Source: an uncultured Bacteroides sp.
GTDB lineage: Bacteria; Bacteroidota; Bacteroidia; Bacteroidales; Bacteroidaceae
DNA: 46,608 bases
NCBI GenBank assembly: GCA_949288715.1
Contig: CASELH010000016.1
Coordinates: 1-46,608 of the forward strand
Direction of reading: 5' to 3'
How positions within the stretch are numbered: position 1 is the first letter of the stretch; each line of letters starts with the position of its first letter. The notes under the pieces are model-generated. The model saw only the letters and a list, made by a program, of their open reading frames with translations, had not been told where the DNA came from and did not search any database. Positions 36,550 to 45,297 of the stretch are shown here, one piece after another. Position numbers and translations under genes: made by a program.

Positions 36550-36581
36550 CAAAGGTAGTAGTATTTTCTTGTATCACAAAA
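36550..36581 (-). promoter_or_regulatory. Promoter for rpsA
   Basis: On the minus strand TTTTG, exactly 19 nt, then TACCTTTG (plus-strand 36550-36557). This is a full match to the Bacteroides consensus, about 65 bp before the rpsA start. Confidence 0.8.
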
Positions 36582-36905
36582 CAAAAGGAGGAAAAAGTGC
36601 GCCCCGCTCCACGGCCCTTCCCTTTTCCATCCACATACGGCACCAATGACGCAGATTTTCATTTTTACCCGCGTCTGCAGATGAAAAATCTCCTCCTGAC
36701 ACAAGAGTTCCCGGACAGTTCCCCTTGACAACAAGCCATGCAACAATGAAAATGTAAACATATTAAAATTTCCGCATTCTTCGCGTAGAAGTCCATAAAT
36801 ATTTACATAAAAATTCTTGATTATTCTCCTTTTCTTACAAAAATCAGTTTTCGAATCACTCATATCCTATTCTAAATCAATGTATTGCCGCACCCGCCTC
36901 TACCC

Positions 36906-36971
36906 AACTACCTACCACCTTCGATTCTTCTCCTTACCAAGTCCTTACCAACTCCAATACAACCTCGGCAT
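36906..36971. repeat. Degenerate 11-bp tandem array
   Basis: The 11-mers at 36928 and 36939 share TCCTTACC. AACTACCTACC at 36906 and AACTCCAATAC at 36950 lie in the same 11-bp phase. No clear dyad is present. It lies between the divergent genes rpsA and recJ. Confidence 0.55.
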
Positions 36972-37377
36972 ATAGGAACGGAGGTGGACCGTAGAAAATA
37001 CGGACATGCACGGGAGGAAATAGGGGGATGATAGCCTTTCAAACAGGATTTTTTGTAAATATTCATTCTTCTCACTAATCTTTTGGAGGGAGACGCTACT
37101 CTAAAGCGTAAATAAAAGAGCCGTGCCCCCACCCTTATCCGCATGCAGGGTCGCCATAGCTGTCGGCATCCTGCCCACGCCACCGGGAGCAAAGAGGCGG
37201 CCGACGGTAATAATAATATAAAAACCGCCGGACGGGCAGAAAAGCATTTAGAAGATTTCATATTATTTTCAGCGGAAATCCGATACTTTTTCGTACCTTT
37301 ACACCTTGTTGGCGGAGAAGTGCCTCAGGAGCCCTCGCCGCCTCCTGCTACAGAAAAAAGAAAAAACAACATATATA

Positions 37378-39093
37378 ATGACTCACAAATGGAATTATCG
37401 TCCCATAACACCCGAACAAGCCGAGGCGAGCCGACAGCTGGCAAAGGAATTGGGCATCAGCCCCATCTTGGGCAGGCTGCTGGTACAACGGGGCATTACG
37501 GATGCGGCTGCCGCACGGAAATTCTTCCGCCCGCAATTGCCCGACTTGCACGACCCCTTCCTGATGAAGGACATGGACAAGGCCGTGGAGCGCTTGAACA
37601 AGGCAATGGGCAGGAAAGAACGGATTTTGGTTTATGGAGATTATGACGTAGACGGCACCACGGCCGTGGCGCTGGTCTACAAGTTTATCCAACAGTTTTA
37701 CTCCAACATCGACTACTACATACCCGACCGCTACAACGAGGGCTACGGGGTGTCGATGAAGGGCGTGGATTATGCCGCCTCGACCGGCGTCAAGCTGGTC
37801 ATTGTATTGGATTGCGGCATCAAAGCCATTGAGGAGATAGCCTATGCGCAAGAGAAAGGCATCGATTTCATTATCTGCGACCACCATGTGCCCGACGCTG
37901 TGCTGCCGCCCGCCGTGGCCATACTGAACGCCAAGCGTGCCGACAACACTTACCCCTACGAGCACCTGTCGGGCTGCGGCGTGGGCTTCAAGTTCATGCA
38001 GGCATTTGCCATGAGCAACGGCATAGAGTTTCACCACCTCATTCCCCTGCTCGACCTGGTGGCCGTGAGCATCGCTTCGGACATTGTGCCCATTATGGGC
38101 GAGAACCGCATCCTGGCCTACCACGGGCTGAAGCAGCTGAACAGCAACCCCAGCGTGGGATTGAAGGCCATAATAGACGTGTGCGGCCTGGCGGACAAGG
38201 AAATCACCGTGGGCGACATCGTGTTCAAAATAGGACCCCGCATCAATGCCTCGGGACGCATACAGAACGGCAAGGAGGCTGTGGACCTGCTGACAGAAAA
38301 GGAGTTTCCCGCAGCCATGGAAAAAGCCGGACAAATAAACCAGTATAACGAGACGCGCAAAGACCTGGACAAGACCATGACGGAGGAGGCCAACCGCATT
38401 GTCTCGGCATTGGATAACTTCGACGACCGCCGATCCATCGTCATCTACAACGAGGCTTGGCACAAGGGGGTGATAGGCATCGTGGCCTCCCGGCTGACGG
38501 AAATATACTACCGCCCCGCCGTAGTGCTGACGCGCACCAACGACCTGGCCACGGGCTCGGCGCGCTCGGTGTCGGGCTTCGACGTGTACAAGGCCATAGA
38601 GTATTGCCGCGACTTGCTGGAGAACTTCGGGGGACACACCTATGCCGCCGGACTCTCGATGAAGGTGGAGAACGTGCCTGCCTTTACCCGCCGCTTCGAA
38701 GAGTTTGTGTCGCAGCACATCTTGCCCGAGCAGACCAGTGCCGTGATCGACATTGATGCGGAGATAGACTTCAAGGACATCACACACAAGTTCTTCACCG
38801 ACCTGAAGAAGTTCAATCCCTTTGGGCCGGAGAATGCCAAACCGGTGTTTTGCACGCACCGGGTGTACGACTACGGCACCAGCAAGGTGGTGGGGCGCGA
38901 CCAGGAGCACATCAAGCTGGAGCTGGTGGACAACAAATCGAACAACGTGATGAACGGCATAGCCTTCGGACAAAGCTCGCACGTACGCTACATCAAGACC
39001 AAGCGGTCGTTCGACATCTGCTACACCATCGAAGAGAATACCCACAAGCACGGAGAGGTGCAGCTGCAGATTGAGGACATCAAACCCAACTGA
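37378..39093 (+). CDS. recJ: Single-stranded-DNA exonuclease RecJ
   Basis: A 5'-3' single-strand exonuclease of 571 residues used in recombination and mismatch or base-excision repair. The DHH phosphoesterase core shows GDYDVDG at 87-93, DCGIK and ICDHHVPD with DHH at 169-171. The DHHA1 part has GSARSVSGFD and FGGHTYAAGLSM with GGH. The C-terminal OB domain follows (FNPFGPENAKPVFCT). I start at MTHKWNYRPITPEQ (37378), because the longer in-frame ORF adds 24 residues not typical of RecJ. It is followed by recQ after 3 nt, so both are on one transcript. Confidence 0.96.
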   Translation: MTHKWNYRPITPEQAEASRQLAKELGISPILGRLLVQRGITDAAAARKFFRPQLPDLHDPFLMKDMDKAVERLNKAMGRKERILVYGDYDVDGTTAVALVYKFIQQFYSNIDYYIPDRYNEGYGVSMKGVDYAASTGVKLVIVLDCGIKAIEEIAYAQEKGIDFIICDHHVPDAVLPPAVAILNAKRADNTYPYEHLSGCGVGFKFMQAFAMSNGIEFHHLIPLLDLVAVSIASDIVPIMGENRILAYHGLKQLNSNPSVGLKAIIDVCGLADKEITVGDIVFKIGPRINASGRIQNGKEAVDLLTEKEFPAAMEKAGQINQYNETRKDLDKTMTEEANRIVSALDNFDDRRSIVIYNEAWHKGVIGIVASRLTEIYYRPAVVLTRTNDLATGSARSVSGFDVYKAIEYCRDLLENFGGHTYAAGLSMKVENVPAFTRRFEEFVSQHILPEQTSAVIDIDAEIDFKDITHKFFTDLKKFNPFGPENAKPVFCTHRVYDYGTSKVVGRDQEHIKLELVDNKSNNVMNGIAFGQSSHVRYIKTKRSFDICYTIEENTHKHGEVQLQIEDIKPN

Positions 39094-39096
39094 TGG

Positions 39097-41007
39097 ATGC
39101 AGGAAGCCGATTACTTAGCCATACTGAAGCAGTATTGGGGATACGACAGCTTCCGGGGCATACAGGAAGACATCATCCGCAGCATTGGTGAGGGGCACGA
39201 CACGCTGGGGCTGATGCCTACGGGCGGCGGAAAGTCCATCACTTTCCAAGTGCCAGCCTTAGCCATGGACGGCTTGTGTCTGGTGGTCACCCCCCTGATA
39301 GCGCTGATGAAAGACCAGGTGCAACACCTGCGGCAACGGGGCATCAAGGCACTGGCCATCTATGCCGGCATGAACCGCGAGGAGATAGTGACCACGCTGG
39401 AAAACTGCATATTCGGCAACTACAAGTTTCTATACATCTCACCCGAGCGGCTGGACACCGAACTCTTCCGCACCAAGCTGCGCCGCATGAAGGTGAGCAT
39501 GATTACGGTGGACGAAAGCCACTGCATATCGCAATGGGGCTACGACTTCCGGCCGGCCTACTTGAAGATAGCCGAGATACGCGACCTGCTGCCGGGCGTG
39601 CCCGTGCTAGCACTGACCGCTACCGCTACACCCGAAGTGGTAAAGGACATCCAGACGCAGCTGCACTTCAGCCAGGGAAATGTGTTCCGCATGAGCTTTG
39701 AGCGGGAAAACCTGGCCTACGTGGTGCGGCGCACCGAGAACAAGGCCGACGAACTCCTCCACATACTGAACCGCCAGCCGGGCAGCGCCATTGTGTATGT
39801 GCGCAACCGCCGCCGCACCAAGGAAATTGCCTCCCTGCTGCAAGAGGCCGGCATCGGGGCCGACTTTTACCACGCCGGGCTGGACGACGCCACGCGCGAC
39901 ATCCGCCAGCAGCGTTGGCAGCGGGGCGAAAGCCGTGTCATCGTGGCCACAAATGCATTCGGCATGGGCATAGACAAGCCCGATGTGCGCCTCGTCATCC
40001 ACATGGACCTGCCGGACTCCATCGAAGCCTACTTCCAGGAGGCCGGACGGGCCGGGCGCGACGGCGAGAAGGCGTATGCCGTCATCCTCTACGCCAAGTC
40101 GGACCGCACTACCCTGCTGAAGCGTATCCCGGATAACTTCCCGCAAAAAGACTATATAAAAGATGTATATGAGCATCTGCAATACTACTACCAGATGGCC
40201 ATGGGCGACGGACAGGGTTGCGTGAAGGAGTTCGACATAGAAGATTTCTGCCGTAAGTTCAAGTACTTCCCCGTGCCCGTGGACAGCGCACTGCGGATAT
40301 TGACCCGGGCAGGCTACCTGGAGTACACCGACGAGCAAGACAATGCCTCGCGCCTGCTGTTCACCCTGCGGCGCGACGAACTGTACAAGCTCAAGGAGAT
40401 GGGGAATGAAATGGACCTGCTGATACAAACCGTGCTCCGCTCGTACACAGGGCTGTTTACCGACTACACGTTTATCGACGAAGAGTCGCTGGCTACACGC
40501 ACGGGGCTGACGCGGAACAGGGTGTACGAGCTGCTGCTGCACTTGTCGCGCCTGCACATTGCCAGCTACATTCCGCGCAAGAAGACACCTTACATCATCT
40601 ACACCCGCGGACGGGTAGACACCGGGCAGTTGCACATTTCCCCGCAAGCCTACGAAGAGCGCAAGACACGCTACGAGAAGCGCATCAACGCCATGCTGGA
40701 CTATGCGGACAACGACACCATTTGCCGCAGCCGCCTGCTGCTGCACTACTTCGGCGAGAAGAACGAACACAACTGCGGAGTGTGCGACACCTGCCTACGA
40801 CACCGCACCCGGCACGCCAAAGAAGGGTCTACAGACCGGGAACTGGAAACCGGCATCATCCGGCTGCTGCAAGAGCAGGCCATGACCCCGGCCATGGTAG
40901 CCGGACGGCTGGCAGAGGATAAAGACCGCGTAGCAAAGGCCCTGCGTCAACTTTTAGAGAAAGAACGCATCTTTACAGAGAACGGGATGTTGCTACTCAA
41001 AAAATAA
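39097..41007 (+). CDS. recQ: ATP-dependent DNA helicase RecQ
   Basis: A 3'-5' DNA helicase of 636 residues that works with RecJ on stalled forks and gaps. Helicase motifs: SFRGIQEDII, PTGGGKS at 41-47, DESH at 139-142, LTATAT, and ATNAFGMGIDKPDV further on; the RecQ-C zinc site has CRSRLL and NCGVCDTCLRHR. The C-terminus shows no HRDC domain but a short winged-helix-like end (MTPAMVAGRLAEDKDRVAKAL), so it is a shorter RecQ type. The start is 3 nt after the recJ stop. Confidence 0.95.
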   Translation: MQEADYLAILKQYWGYDSFRGIQEDIIRSIGEGHDTLGLMPTGGGKSITFQVPALAMDGLCLVVTPLIALMKDQVQHLRQRGIKALAIYAGMNREEIVTTLENCIFGNYKFLYISPERLDTELFRTKLRRMKVSMITVDESHCISQWGYDFRPAYLKIAEIRDLLPGVPVLALTATATPEVVKDIQTQLHFSQGNVFRMSFERENLAYVVRRTENKADELLHILNRQPGSAIVYVRNRRRTKEIASLLQEAGIGADFYHAGLDDATRDIRQQRWQRGESRVIVATNAFGMGIDKPDVRLVIHMDLPDSIEAYFQEAGRAGRDGEKAYAVILYAKSDRTTLLKRIPDNFPQKDYIKDVYEHLQYYYQMAMGDGQGCVKEFDIEDFCRKFKYFPVPVDSALRILTRAGYLEYTDEQDNASRLLFTLRRDELYKLKEMGNEMDLLIQTVLRSYTGLFTDYTFIDEESLATRTGLTRNRVYELLLHLSRLHIASYIPRKKTPYIIYTRGRVDTGQLHISPQAYEERKTRYEKRINAMLDYADNDTICRSRLLLHYFGEKNEHNCGVCDTCLRHRTRHAKEGSTDRELETGIIRLLQEQAMTPAMVAGRLAEDKDRVAKALRQLLEKERIFTENGMLLLKK

Positions 41008-41019
41008 TCACTACTTTTG
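40988..41019 (+). promoter_or_regulatory. Promoter for the TPR gene downstream of recQ
   Basis: TGTTG ending at 40992, 19 nt, then TACTTTTG at 41012-41019. It overlaps the recQ end and lies 29 bp before the TPR gene. Confidence 0.65.
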
Positions 41020-41047
41020 CCCTCATAACAGTAATGCAATAACAGAT

Positions 41048-42007
41048 ATGGGATTCTTTAAATCATTCTTCTCAGGCAAGCCGGACAACCCCGAAGCCGA
41101 AAAGCAGAAAACCGCGAAAAAGAACTTTGAGATATTCAAATATGACGGCATGCGCGCCCAGCGCATGGGGCGTGCCGACTACGCCATCAAGTGCTTCACC
41201 GAGGCACTGGCCATTGAGGAGGACTTCGAGACCATGGGATACCTGGCACAGGTGTACATACAGGCCGGCCAAGCCGAAGAAGCCCGCCCGCTACTGGAAC
41301 GCATGGCCAAGCTCGAGCCTACCCACGTGGCAACTTACCTCGCCATGGCCAACGTGTGCTACATGCAGGAAGACTATCCCGCCATGGCCGAGGCAGCCAA
41401 GAAGGCCATCGCCATTGAAGAAGGCAACGCCATGGCCCACTACCTGCTGGGCAAAGCGGAAGGCGGACAGCACGACGACCTGATGTGCATTGCCCACCTC
41501 ACCCAAGCCATCGCCCTGAAAGACGACTTTACCGAAGCACGCCTGCTGCGCGCCGAAGCCTTGGTCAAGATGGCACAATACAAGGAGGCGGCAGAAGACA
41601 TCGACGCCATACTGGCCTCCAACCCCGAAGACGAGAGCGCCCTGCTGCTGCGCGGCAAGCTGAAAGAAGCCACCGGCAAGGCAGAGGAAGCCGAAGCCGA
41701 CTATCGCTTGGTCACCGACCTGAACCCCTTCAACGAGCAAGCCTTCCTATGCCTGGGCCGCCTATACATTGCCCAAGGCAAGCCGACGGAAGCCATCAGC
41801 CTGTTTGACGAAGCCATTGAGCTAAACCCCAACTTCGCCGAAGCTTACCAGGAACGCGGGCGCGCCAAACTGATGGCGGGCGACAAGGACGGCTCGGTGG
41901 AAGACGTGAAGAAAAGCATGGAGCTCGCCCCCCAAGAACTGAAGAGCCTGAACGGGCAATACGGCAACCAGCCGCTGACGAGGCAGACGGACGTGCTGGG
42001 GCTGTAG
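41048..42007 (+). CDS. Tetratricopeptide repeat protein
   Basis: A 319-residue cytoplasmic-looking TPR protein: after a short basic N-terminus (MGFFKSFFSGKPDN) come about eight helical repeats, such as GRADYAIKCFTEALAIEEDFETMGYLAQV, written here as overlapping units, and FNEQAFLCLGRLYIAQGKPTEAIS. No signal peptide is seen. It has its own promoter inside the recQ end and its own terminator, so it is an independent unit despite the closeness to recQ. Function is unknown; TPRs bind proteins. Confidence 0.85.
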   Translation: MGFFKSFFSGKPDNPEAEKQKTAKKNFEIFKYDGMRAQRMGRADYAIKCFTEALAIEEDFETMGYLAQVYIQAGQAEEARPLLERMAKLEPTHVATYLAMANVCYMQEDYPAMAEAAKKAIAIEEGNAMAHYLLGKAEGGQHDDLMCIAHLTQAIALKDDFTEARLLRAEALVKMAQYKEAAEDIDAILASNPEDESALLLRGKLKEATGKAEEAEADYRLVTDLNPFNEQAFLCLGRLYIAQGKPTEAISLFDEAIELNPNFAEAYQERGRAKLMAGDKDGSVEDVKKSMELAPQELKSLNGQYGNQPLTRQTDVLGL

Positions 42008-42044
42008 CCAAGCCTGTGGGCGATGCCGCATATGTAAACATATT

Positions 42045-42098
42045 TCCCATTCCTTTCATTCGCCGTTTCATCGGACCGATGATTGGAATGGGATTTTT
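42045..42098 (+). terminator. Rho-independent terminator after the TPR gene
   Basis: TCCCATTCC (42045-42053) pairs with GGAATGGGA (42085-42093), followed by five T. Confidence 0.78.
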
Positions 42099-42135
42099 GT
42101 ATATCTGATTATCAAAGCATTATCTTACTCAAATC

Positions 42136-42273
42136 TTCACATAGGTGAAGGAGGGTTGTTCACCAAGGTGAAGGAGGCCGGTTCACCTCGGTGAAGGGAG
42201 GCTGTTCACCAAGGTGAATAACCTCCCTACATCTTAGTGAAGGTTTAGCCTACACCATGGTGTAAGGATTATT
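42136..42273. repeat. Six-unit 23-bp tandem array with TTCACCnnGGTGAA dyads
   Basis: Six consecutive 23-bp units start at 42136, 42159, 42182, 42205, 42228 and 42251. Units 2-4 contain the perfect dyad TTCACC-nn-GGTGAA. In unit 6 both halves have changed together to TACACC-AT-GGTGTA, which keeps the dyad perfect. Units 1 and 5 are degenerate. It lies between the convergent TPR and araC-type genes and fills the gap between the terminator and the regulator. Confidence 0.93.
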
Positions 42274-42334
42274 CATGTATTAGCCGGGGCATCACCAGCT
42301 CCTGATGCAAACGCCTCATCCCTGCAGTCACAGG

Positions 42335-43168
42335 CTAAGGCTTCCCGACAGCCCGGTTCCGGTATGCCGACGGCGACATGCCCAGCTGCTTCTGCACATA
42401 ACGGCTGAAATGGGAGAGCGACGAGAAATTCATCTGGTCGGCAATTTCCTTCAGCGGGATGTCTTTTTGGAGCAACAGGCGCGCTATCTCGTGGGTAGTG
42501 AAGCGGTCTATCCAATAGGTGGCGGGCTTGCCGCTCACCTTCTTGCAGACCTCCGTCAGGTAGTGGGGAGTGATGCAAAGCCGGGAGGCATAATGCGGAA
42601 GGCTGCGGCTCCGGATGTACTCCCGGTGGTAGAGCAACTCCACAAACCGCCGCAACAGGTGGCCGTTGCGTTCCGAAACATTATGCTCGGCTTGGCAGCG
42701 GGCATAGATATCATAAAGGTCGAGCACATGGACCAAAAGCAGATGCCCCAACATTTCTTCATGAAACAAATGACAAGTCTCGCCCAGCCGTTCGCGAAGC
42801 CTCCACATATCCTCCAAACAAACGCGACAATCATGGGCAGACAACTTCATTACCGGATTCAACAATAAAGACATGTGCCCGATAATGCCGTAGTTGCTTT
42901 GGATGGCCATCGAAGTGATAAACGGCTCGGACAAACAAAGAATCACGCCCTCGAAATCGTCTGACTGGGAAAACACCGATGCCAACGACGGATTGGGCAA
43001 GATGACGTAATCGCCCGGCACGATGTTGTAACGCACCTCCTGGAAAGTAAAGCTCATGTTCCCTCCCAGGCAAAGGATATGCAGCACATGGAAGGGGTAC
43101 TTGGCAAACTTATAATCTGACAACGAGTTGAGGAATATGATTTTGTCCTGTACATTCTGTTCCATCAT
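42335..43168 (-). CDS. AraC-family transcriptional regulator
   Basis: A 277-residue regulator with an N-terminal cupin-like sensor domain (NMSFTFQEVRYNIVPGDYVILPN near residues 37-60) and a C-terminal pair of helix-turn-helix motifs (about 185-270; LCITPHYLTEVCKKV, DIPLKEIADQMNFSSLSHFSRYVQK). The open frame continues far upstream through other genes; the start at MMEQNVQDK is chosen because it begins the sensor domain and follows a promoter-like TACTTTCG (43198-43191, minus strand). It is divergent from two aldo/keto reductase genes, which it probably controls. The effector is unknown. Confidence 0.92.
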   Translation of the reverse strand: MMEQNVQDKIIFLNSLSDYKFAKYPFHVLHILCLGGNMSFTFQEVRYNIVPGDYVILPNPSLASVFSQSDDFEGVILCLSEPFITSMAIQSNYGIIGHMSLLLNPVMKLSAHDCRVCLEDMWRLRERLGETCHLFHEEMLGHLLLVHVLDLYDIYARCQAEHNVSERNGHLLRRFVELLYHREYIRSRSLPHYASRLCITPHYLTEVCKKVSGKPATYWIDRFTTHEIARLLLQKDIPLKEIADQMNFSSLSHFSRYVQKQLGMSPSAYRNRAVGKP

Positions 43169-43207
43169 CCATTTGCTTTTAAGATTTATGCGAAAGTAGG
43201 CAAAATC

Positions 43208-43218
43208 CACGAATCGTG
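43208..43218. promoter_or_regulatory. Palindrome in the araC/AKR divergent promoter region
   Basis: CACGAATCGTG is a perfect 11-bp palindrome (CACGA/TCGTG) in the 129-bp divergent spacer. It is a candidate operator for the AraC-family protein. Confidence 0.35.
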
Positions 43219-43264
43219 AAAGTTTCCCTACGTTTTGTGCAACGGCAGTCTGCTTATGCCTGCG

Positions 43265-43272
43265 TAATTTTG
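43265..43272 (+). promoter_or_regulatory. Promoter -7 element for the first aldo/keto reductase
   Basis: TAATTTTG fits TAnnTTTG, 25 bp before the gene; no -33 element at the normal spacing. Confidence 0.35.
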
Positions 43273-43297
43273 CAGCATCAAACAAAAGACATCGGAT

Positions 43298-44146
43298 ATG
43301 AAAGAAGCAAGACTGAACAATGGAGTCATGATGCCGGCCATCGGCTTCGGCGTGTTCCAGATTCCCGCGGAAGACACCGAGCGCGTAGTAAGCGAGGCAC
43401 TCGAAACGGGCTACCGGATGATAGACACGGCAGCCTCTTATTTCAACGAAGAACAAGTGGGCAATGCCATCCGGCACAGCGGACTGAAACGGGAAGAGGT
43501 ATTCATCACCACCAAACTGTGGGTGCAGGACTATGAATATGACGATGCGCTCCGAGCTTTCGACAAGTCCGCCAAGTTGCTCGGGCTGGATTACATCGAC
43601 CTCTACCTGCTGCACAAGCCCTATGGCAACTATTATGCCGCATGGCGTGCCTGCGAACGGCTTTATAAGGAGGGACGCATCCGCGCCATCGGCGTGACAA
43701 GCTTTTCCAACGAACGCCTGCAAGACCTCTTCCTGCACAATGAGGTGAAGCCTGCCGTCAATCAGTTGGAGACGCATCCGTTCTTCCAGCAGCGGACCGC
43801 CAACCAGTTTCTGCAATGCGAGGGCATACAGCACGAGGCGTGGGCACCGTTTGCCGAAGGGCAGCATGACATCTGGAACAATCCTACGCTGAAAGCCATC
43901 GCCGAGAAGCACGGGCGGACGGTAGGGCAAGTCGTCCTCCGCTGGCTGAACCAACGGGGCGTGGCAGTTATCCCCAAGACCGTACACAAGGAGCGGATGG
44001 AGGAAAACTTGGCCATCTTCGACTTTACGCTGACCGCGCAGGACATGGAGGCCATCGCCGGACTGAACACGGGGAAAAGTCCGATTTATGATGACATGGA
44101 CCTGGCGACCACCAAATACATCGGGACGCATCGGATTCACGACTGA
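43298..44146 (+). CDS. Aldo/keto reductase 1
   Basis: An NAD(P)H-dependent carbonyl reductase of 282 residues, TIM-barrel fold, similar to 2,5-diketo-D-gluconate reductases. The catalytic tetrad is intact: Asp43 and Tyr48 in MIDTAASYFN, Lys73 in TTKLW, His106 in LLHKP. VIPKTVHKERMEENL is the cofactor-binding segment. It is the first gene divergent from the AraC-type regulator and is followed by a second related reductase after about 200 bp with a repeat array between. The natural substrate is unknown. Confidence 0.93.
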   Translation: MKEARLNNGVMMPAIGFGVFQIPAEDTERVVSEALETGYRMIDTAASYFNEEQVGNAIRHSGLKREEVFITTKLWVQDYEYDDALRAFDKSAKLLGLDYIDLYLLHKPYGNYYAAWRACERLYKEGRIRAIGVTSFSNERLQDLFLHNEVKPAVNQLETHPFFQQRTANQFLQCEGIQHEAWAPFAEGQHDIWNNPTLKAIAEKHGRTVGQVVLRWLNQRGVAVIPKTVHKERMEENLAIFDFTLTAQDMEAIAGLNTGKSPIYDDMDLATTKYIGTHRIHD

Positions 44147-44217
44147 ATGCCTGTCAGAGAAGCATATAAGCCTGTATTCTAACAAAGTAGCCTTGCCGTA
44201 GACAATGCGTGTCCGGG

Positions 44218-44316
44218 GCTTGAAACCCTCGATTCCTAGCGTTGAAACCCTTGGTTGCTGGCGTTGAAAGCCCCGGTTGCTGGCGTTGAAAGCCCCGATG
44301 CCACGGCTTGAAACCA
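44218..44316. repeat. 22-bp tandem array with TTGAA-centred dyads
   Basis: TTGAAA occurs at 44220, 44242, 44264, 44286 and 44308, exactly 22 bp apart. The flanks pair as GGG/CCC in unit 1 and as GGC/GCC in units 3 and 4, so both sides change together. It lies between the two aldo/keto reductase genes, which run in the same direction. Confidence 0.92.
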
Positions 44317-44344
44317 ATAAATCAATCTTATAAATATAACAACA

Positions 44345-45211
44345 ATGAACAAGACAATCACCTTGAACAACGGCGTCGAAATGCCCCTGATGGGTTACGG
44401 CGTCTGGCAAATCGCTCCCGAAGCGTGCGAGCAGTATGTATTGCAAGCCCTGGCAGCCGGTTATCGTTCCATCGATACGGCCCAGGCCTATTATAATGAG
44501 GAAGGCGTGGGGGAAGCCATCAGCAAGAGCGGCATTCCGCGCGGACAACTCTTCTTGACGACCAAGGTCTGGATTAGCAACGCGGGGGAGGAGAAAGCCG
44601 CGAAGAGCATCGACGATTCCCTCCGCAAGCTGAAGACGGACTACATCGACCTGCTGCTCATCCACCAGCCTTTCGGCGACTATTATGGCACTTACCGCGC
44701 CATGGAAAAGGCGTACAAAGCAGGCAAGGCGCGTGCCATCGGACTGAGCAACTTCTACGACACCCGCTTCGTGGACCTGGCGGAGAACATGGAGGTGAAG
44801 CCTGCCGTGGTGCAACTGGAAACGCACGTCTTCTCCCAGCAGGTGAAGATGCGTGAGTTGATACAGGAATACGGCACACGCCTCATGGCCTGGAGTCCGC
44901 TGGCACGCGGCATGAACAACCTGTTCGGCAACGAAACGCTGAAAGCCATAGCCGAAAAGCACGGCAAGGACATCGCCCAAGTCTGCCTGAAATTCCTGAC
45001 GGACGAGGGCATCATCGTTATTCCGCAATCCACCAAGCCGGAGCGCATAGCCGGCAACTTCGCCCTCGACGACTTCGAGCTGACGGACGGGGAACGGGAC
45101 GCTATCCGCCGCCTGGACACCGGACATCCGCTTGCCGCCGACTTCAACGACCCGGTGCTGGCGAAGTACCTGCTCGGTTATGACAAACAGTTCAACCCAA
45201 GCAATCAGTGA
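44345..45211 (+). CDS. Aldo/keto reductase 2
   Basis: A second reductase of 288 residues from the same subfamily as its neighbour; the two are clearly paralogous but well diverged. The tetrad is intact: Asp44 and Tyr49 in SIDTAQAYYN, Lys74 in TTKVW, His107 in LIHQP. VIPQSTKPERIAGNF is the cofactor segment. It is 198 bp after the first reductase, probably in the same regulon, perhaps acting on different carbonyl compounds. Confidence 0.93.
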   Translation: MNKTITLNNGVEMPLMGYGVWQIAPEACEQYVLQALAAGYRSIDTAQAYYNEEGVGEAISKSGIPRGQLFLTTKVWISNAGEEKAAKSIDDSLRKLKTDYIDLLLIHQPFGDYYGTYRAMEKAYKAGKARAIGLSNFYDTRFVDLAENMEVKPAVVQLETHVFSQQVKMRELIQEYGTRLMAWSPLARGMNNLFGNETLKAIAEKHGKDIAQVCLKFLTDEGIIVIPQSTKPERIAGNFALDDFELTDGERDAIRRLDTGHPLAADFNDPVLAKYLLGYDKQFNPSNQ

Positions 45212-45297
45212 CAGGAGAAGAAGTGCTAAAAAGCTGGCCAAACTGCCGGAAACAGTATTTTTTGCTCCTCGCGGCGAAAAAAAACCTAACTTTTGCT

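Larger units (their letters stand above)
36485..37377. other. 893-bp intergenic region between rpsA and recJ
   Basis: Holds the rpsA promoter (36550-36581) and the 11-bp array (36906-36971). From about 36972 to 37290 I see no gene or convincing repeat, only a GC-rich patch near 37120-37205 in AT-rich DNA. GTACCTTTAC near 37293 could be part of a recJ promoter (TAnnTTTa). A minus-strand ORF over 36525-36863 spans the rpsA promoter and is probably not a gene. Confidence 0.6.

Noticed and set aside
36525-36863. A 112-codon minus-strand gene upstream of rpsA
   Set aside because: It spans the rpsA promoter, has no recognisable family and has an unusual composition; chance ORF.
36972-37290. A small RNA or lost gene in the rpsA-recJ spacer
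   Set aside because: Apart from a GC-rich patch I see no promoter-terminator pair or coding remnant.
37348-39051. A 567-codon minus-strand ORF opposite recJ
   Set aside because: It is antisense to recJ, with no family features.
42136-42273. CRISPR array
   Set aside because: The whole 23-bp unit repeats without unique spacers, units are too short, and no cas gene is present in the window.
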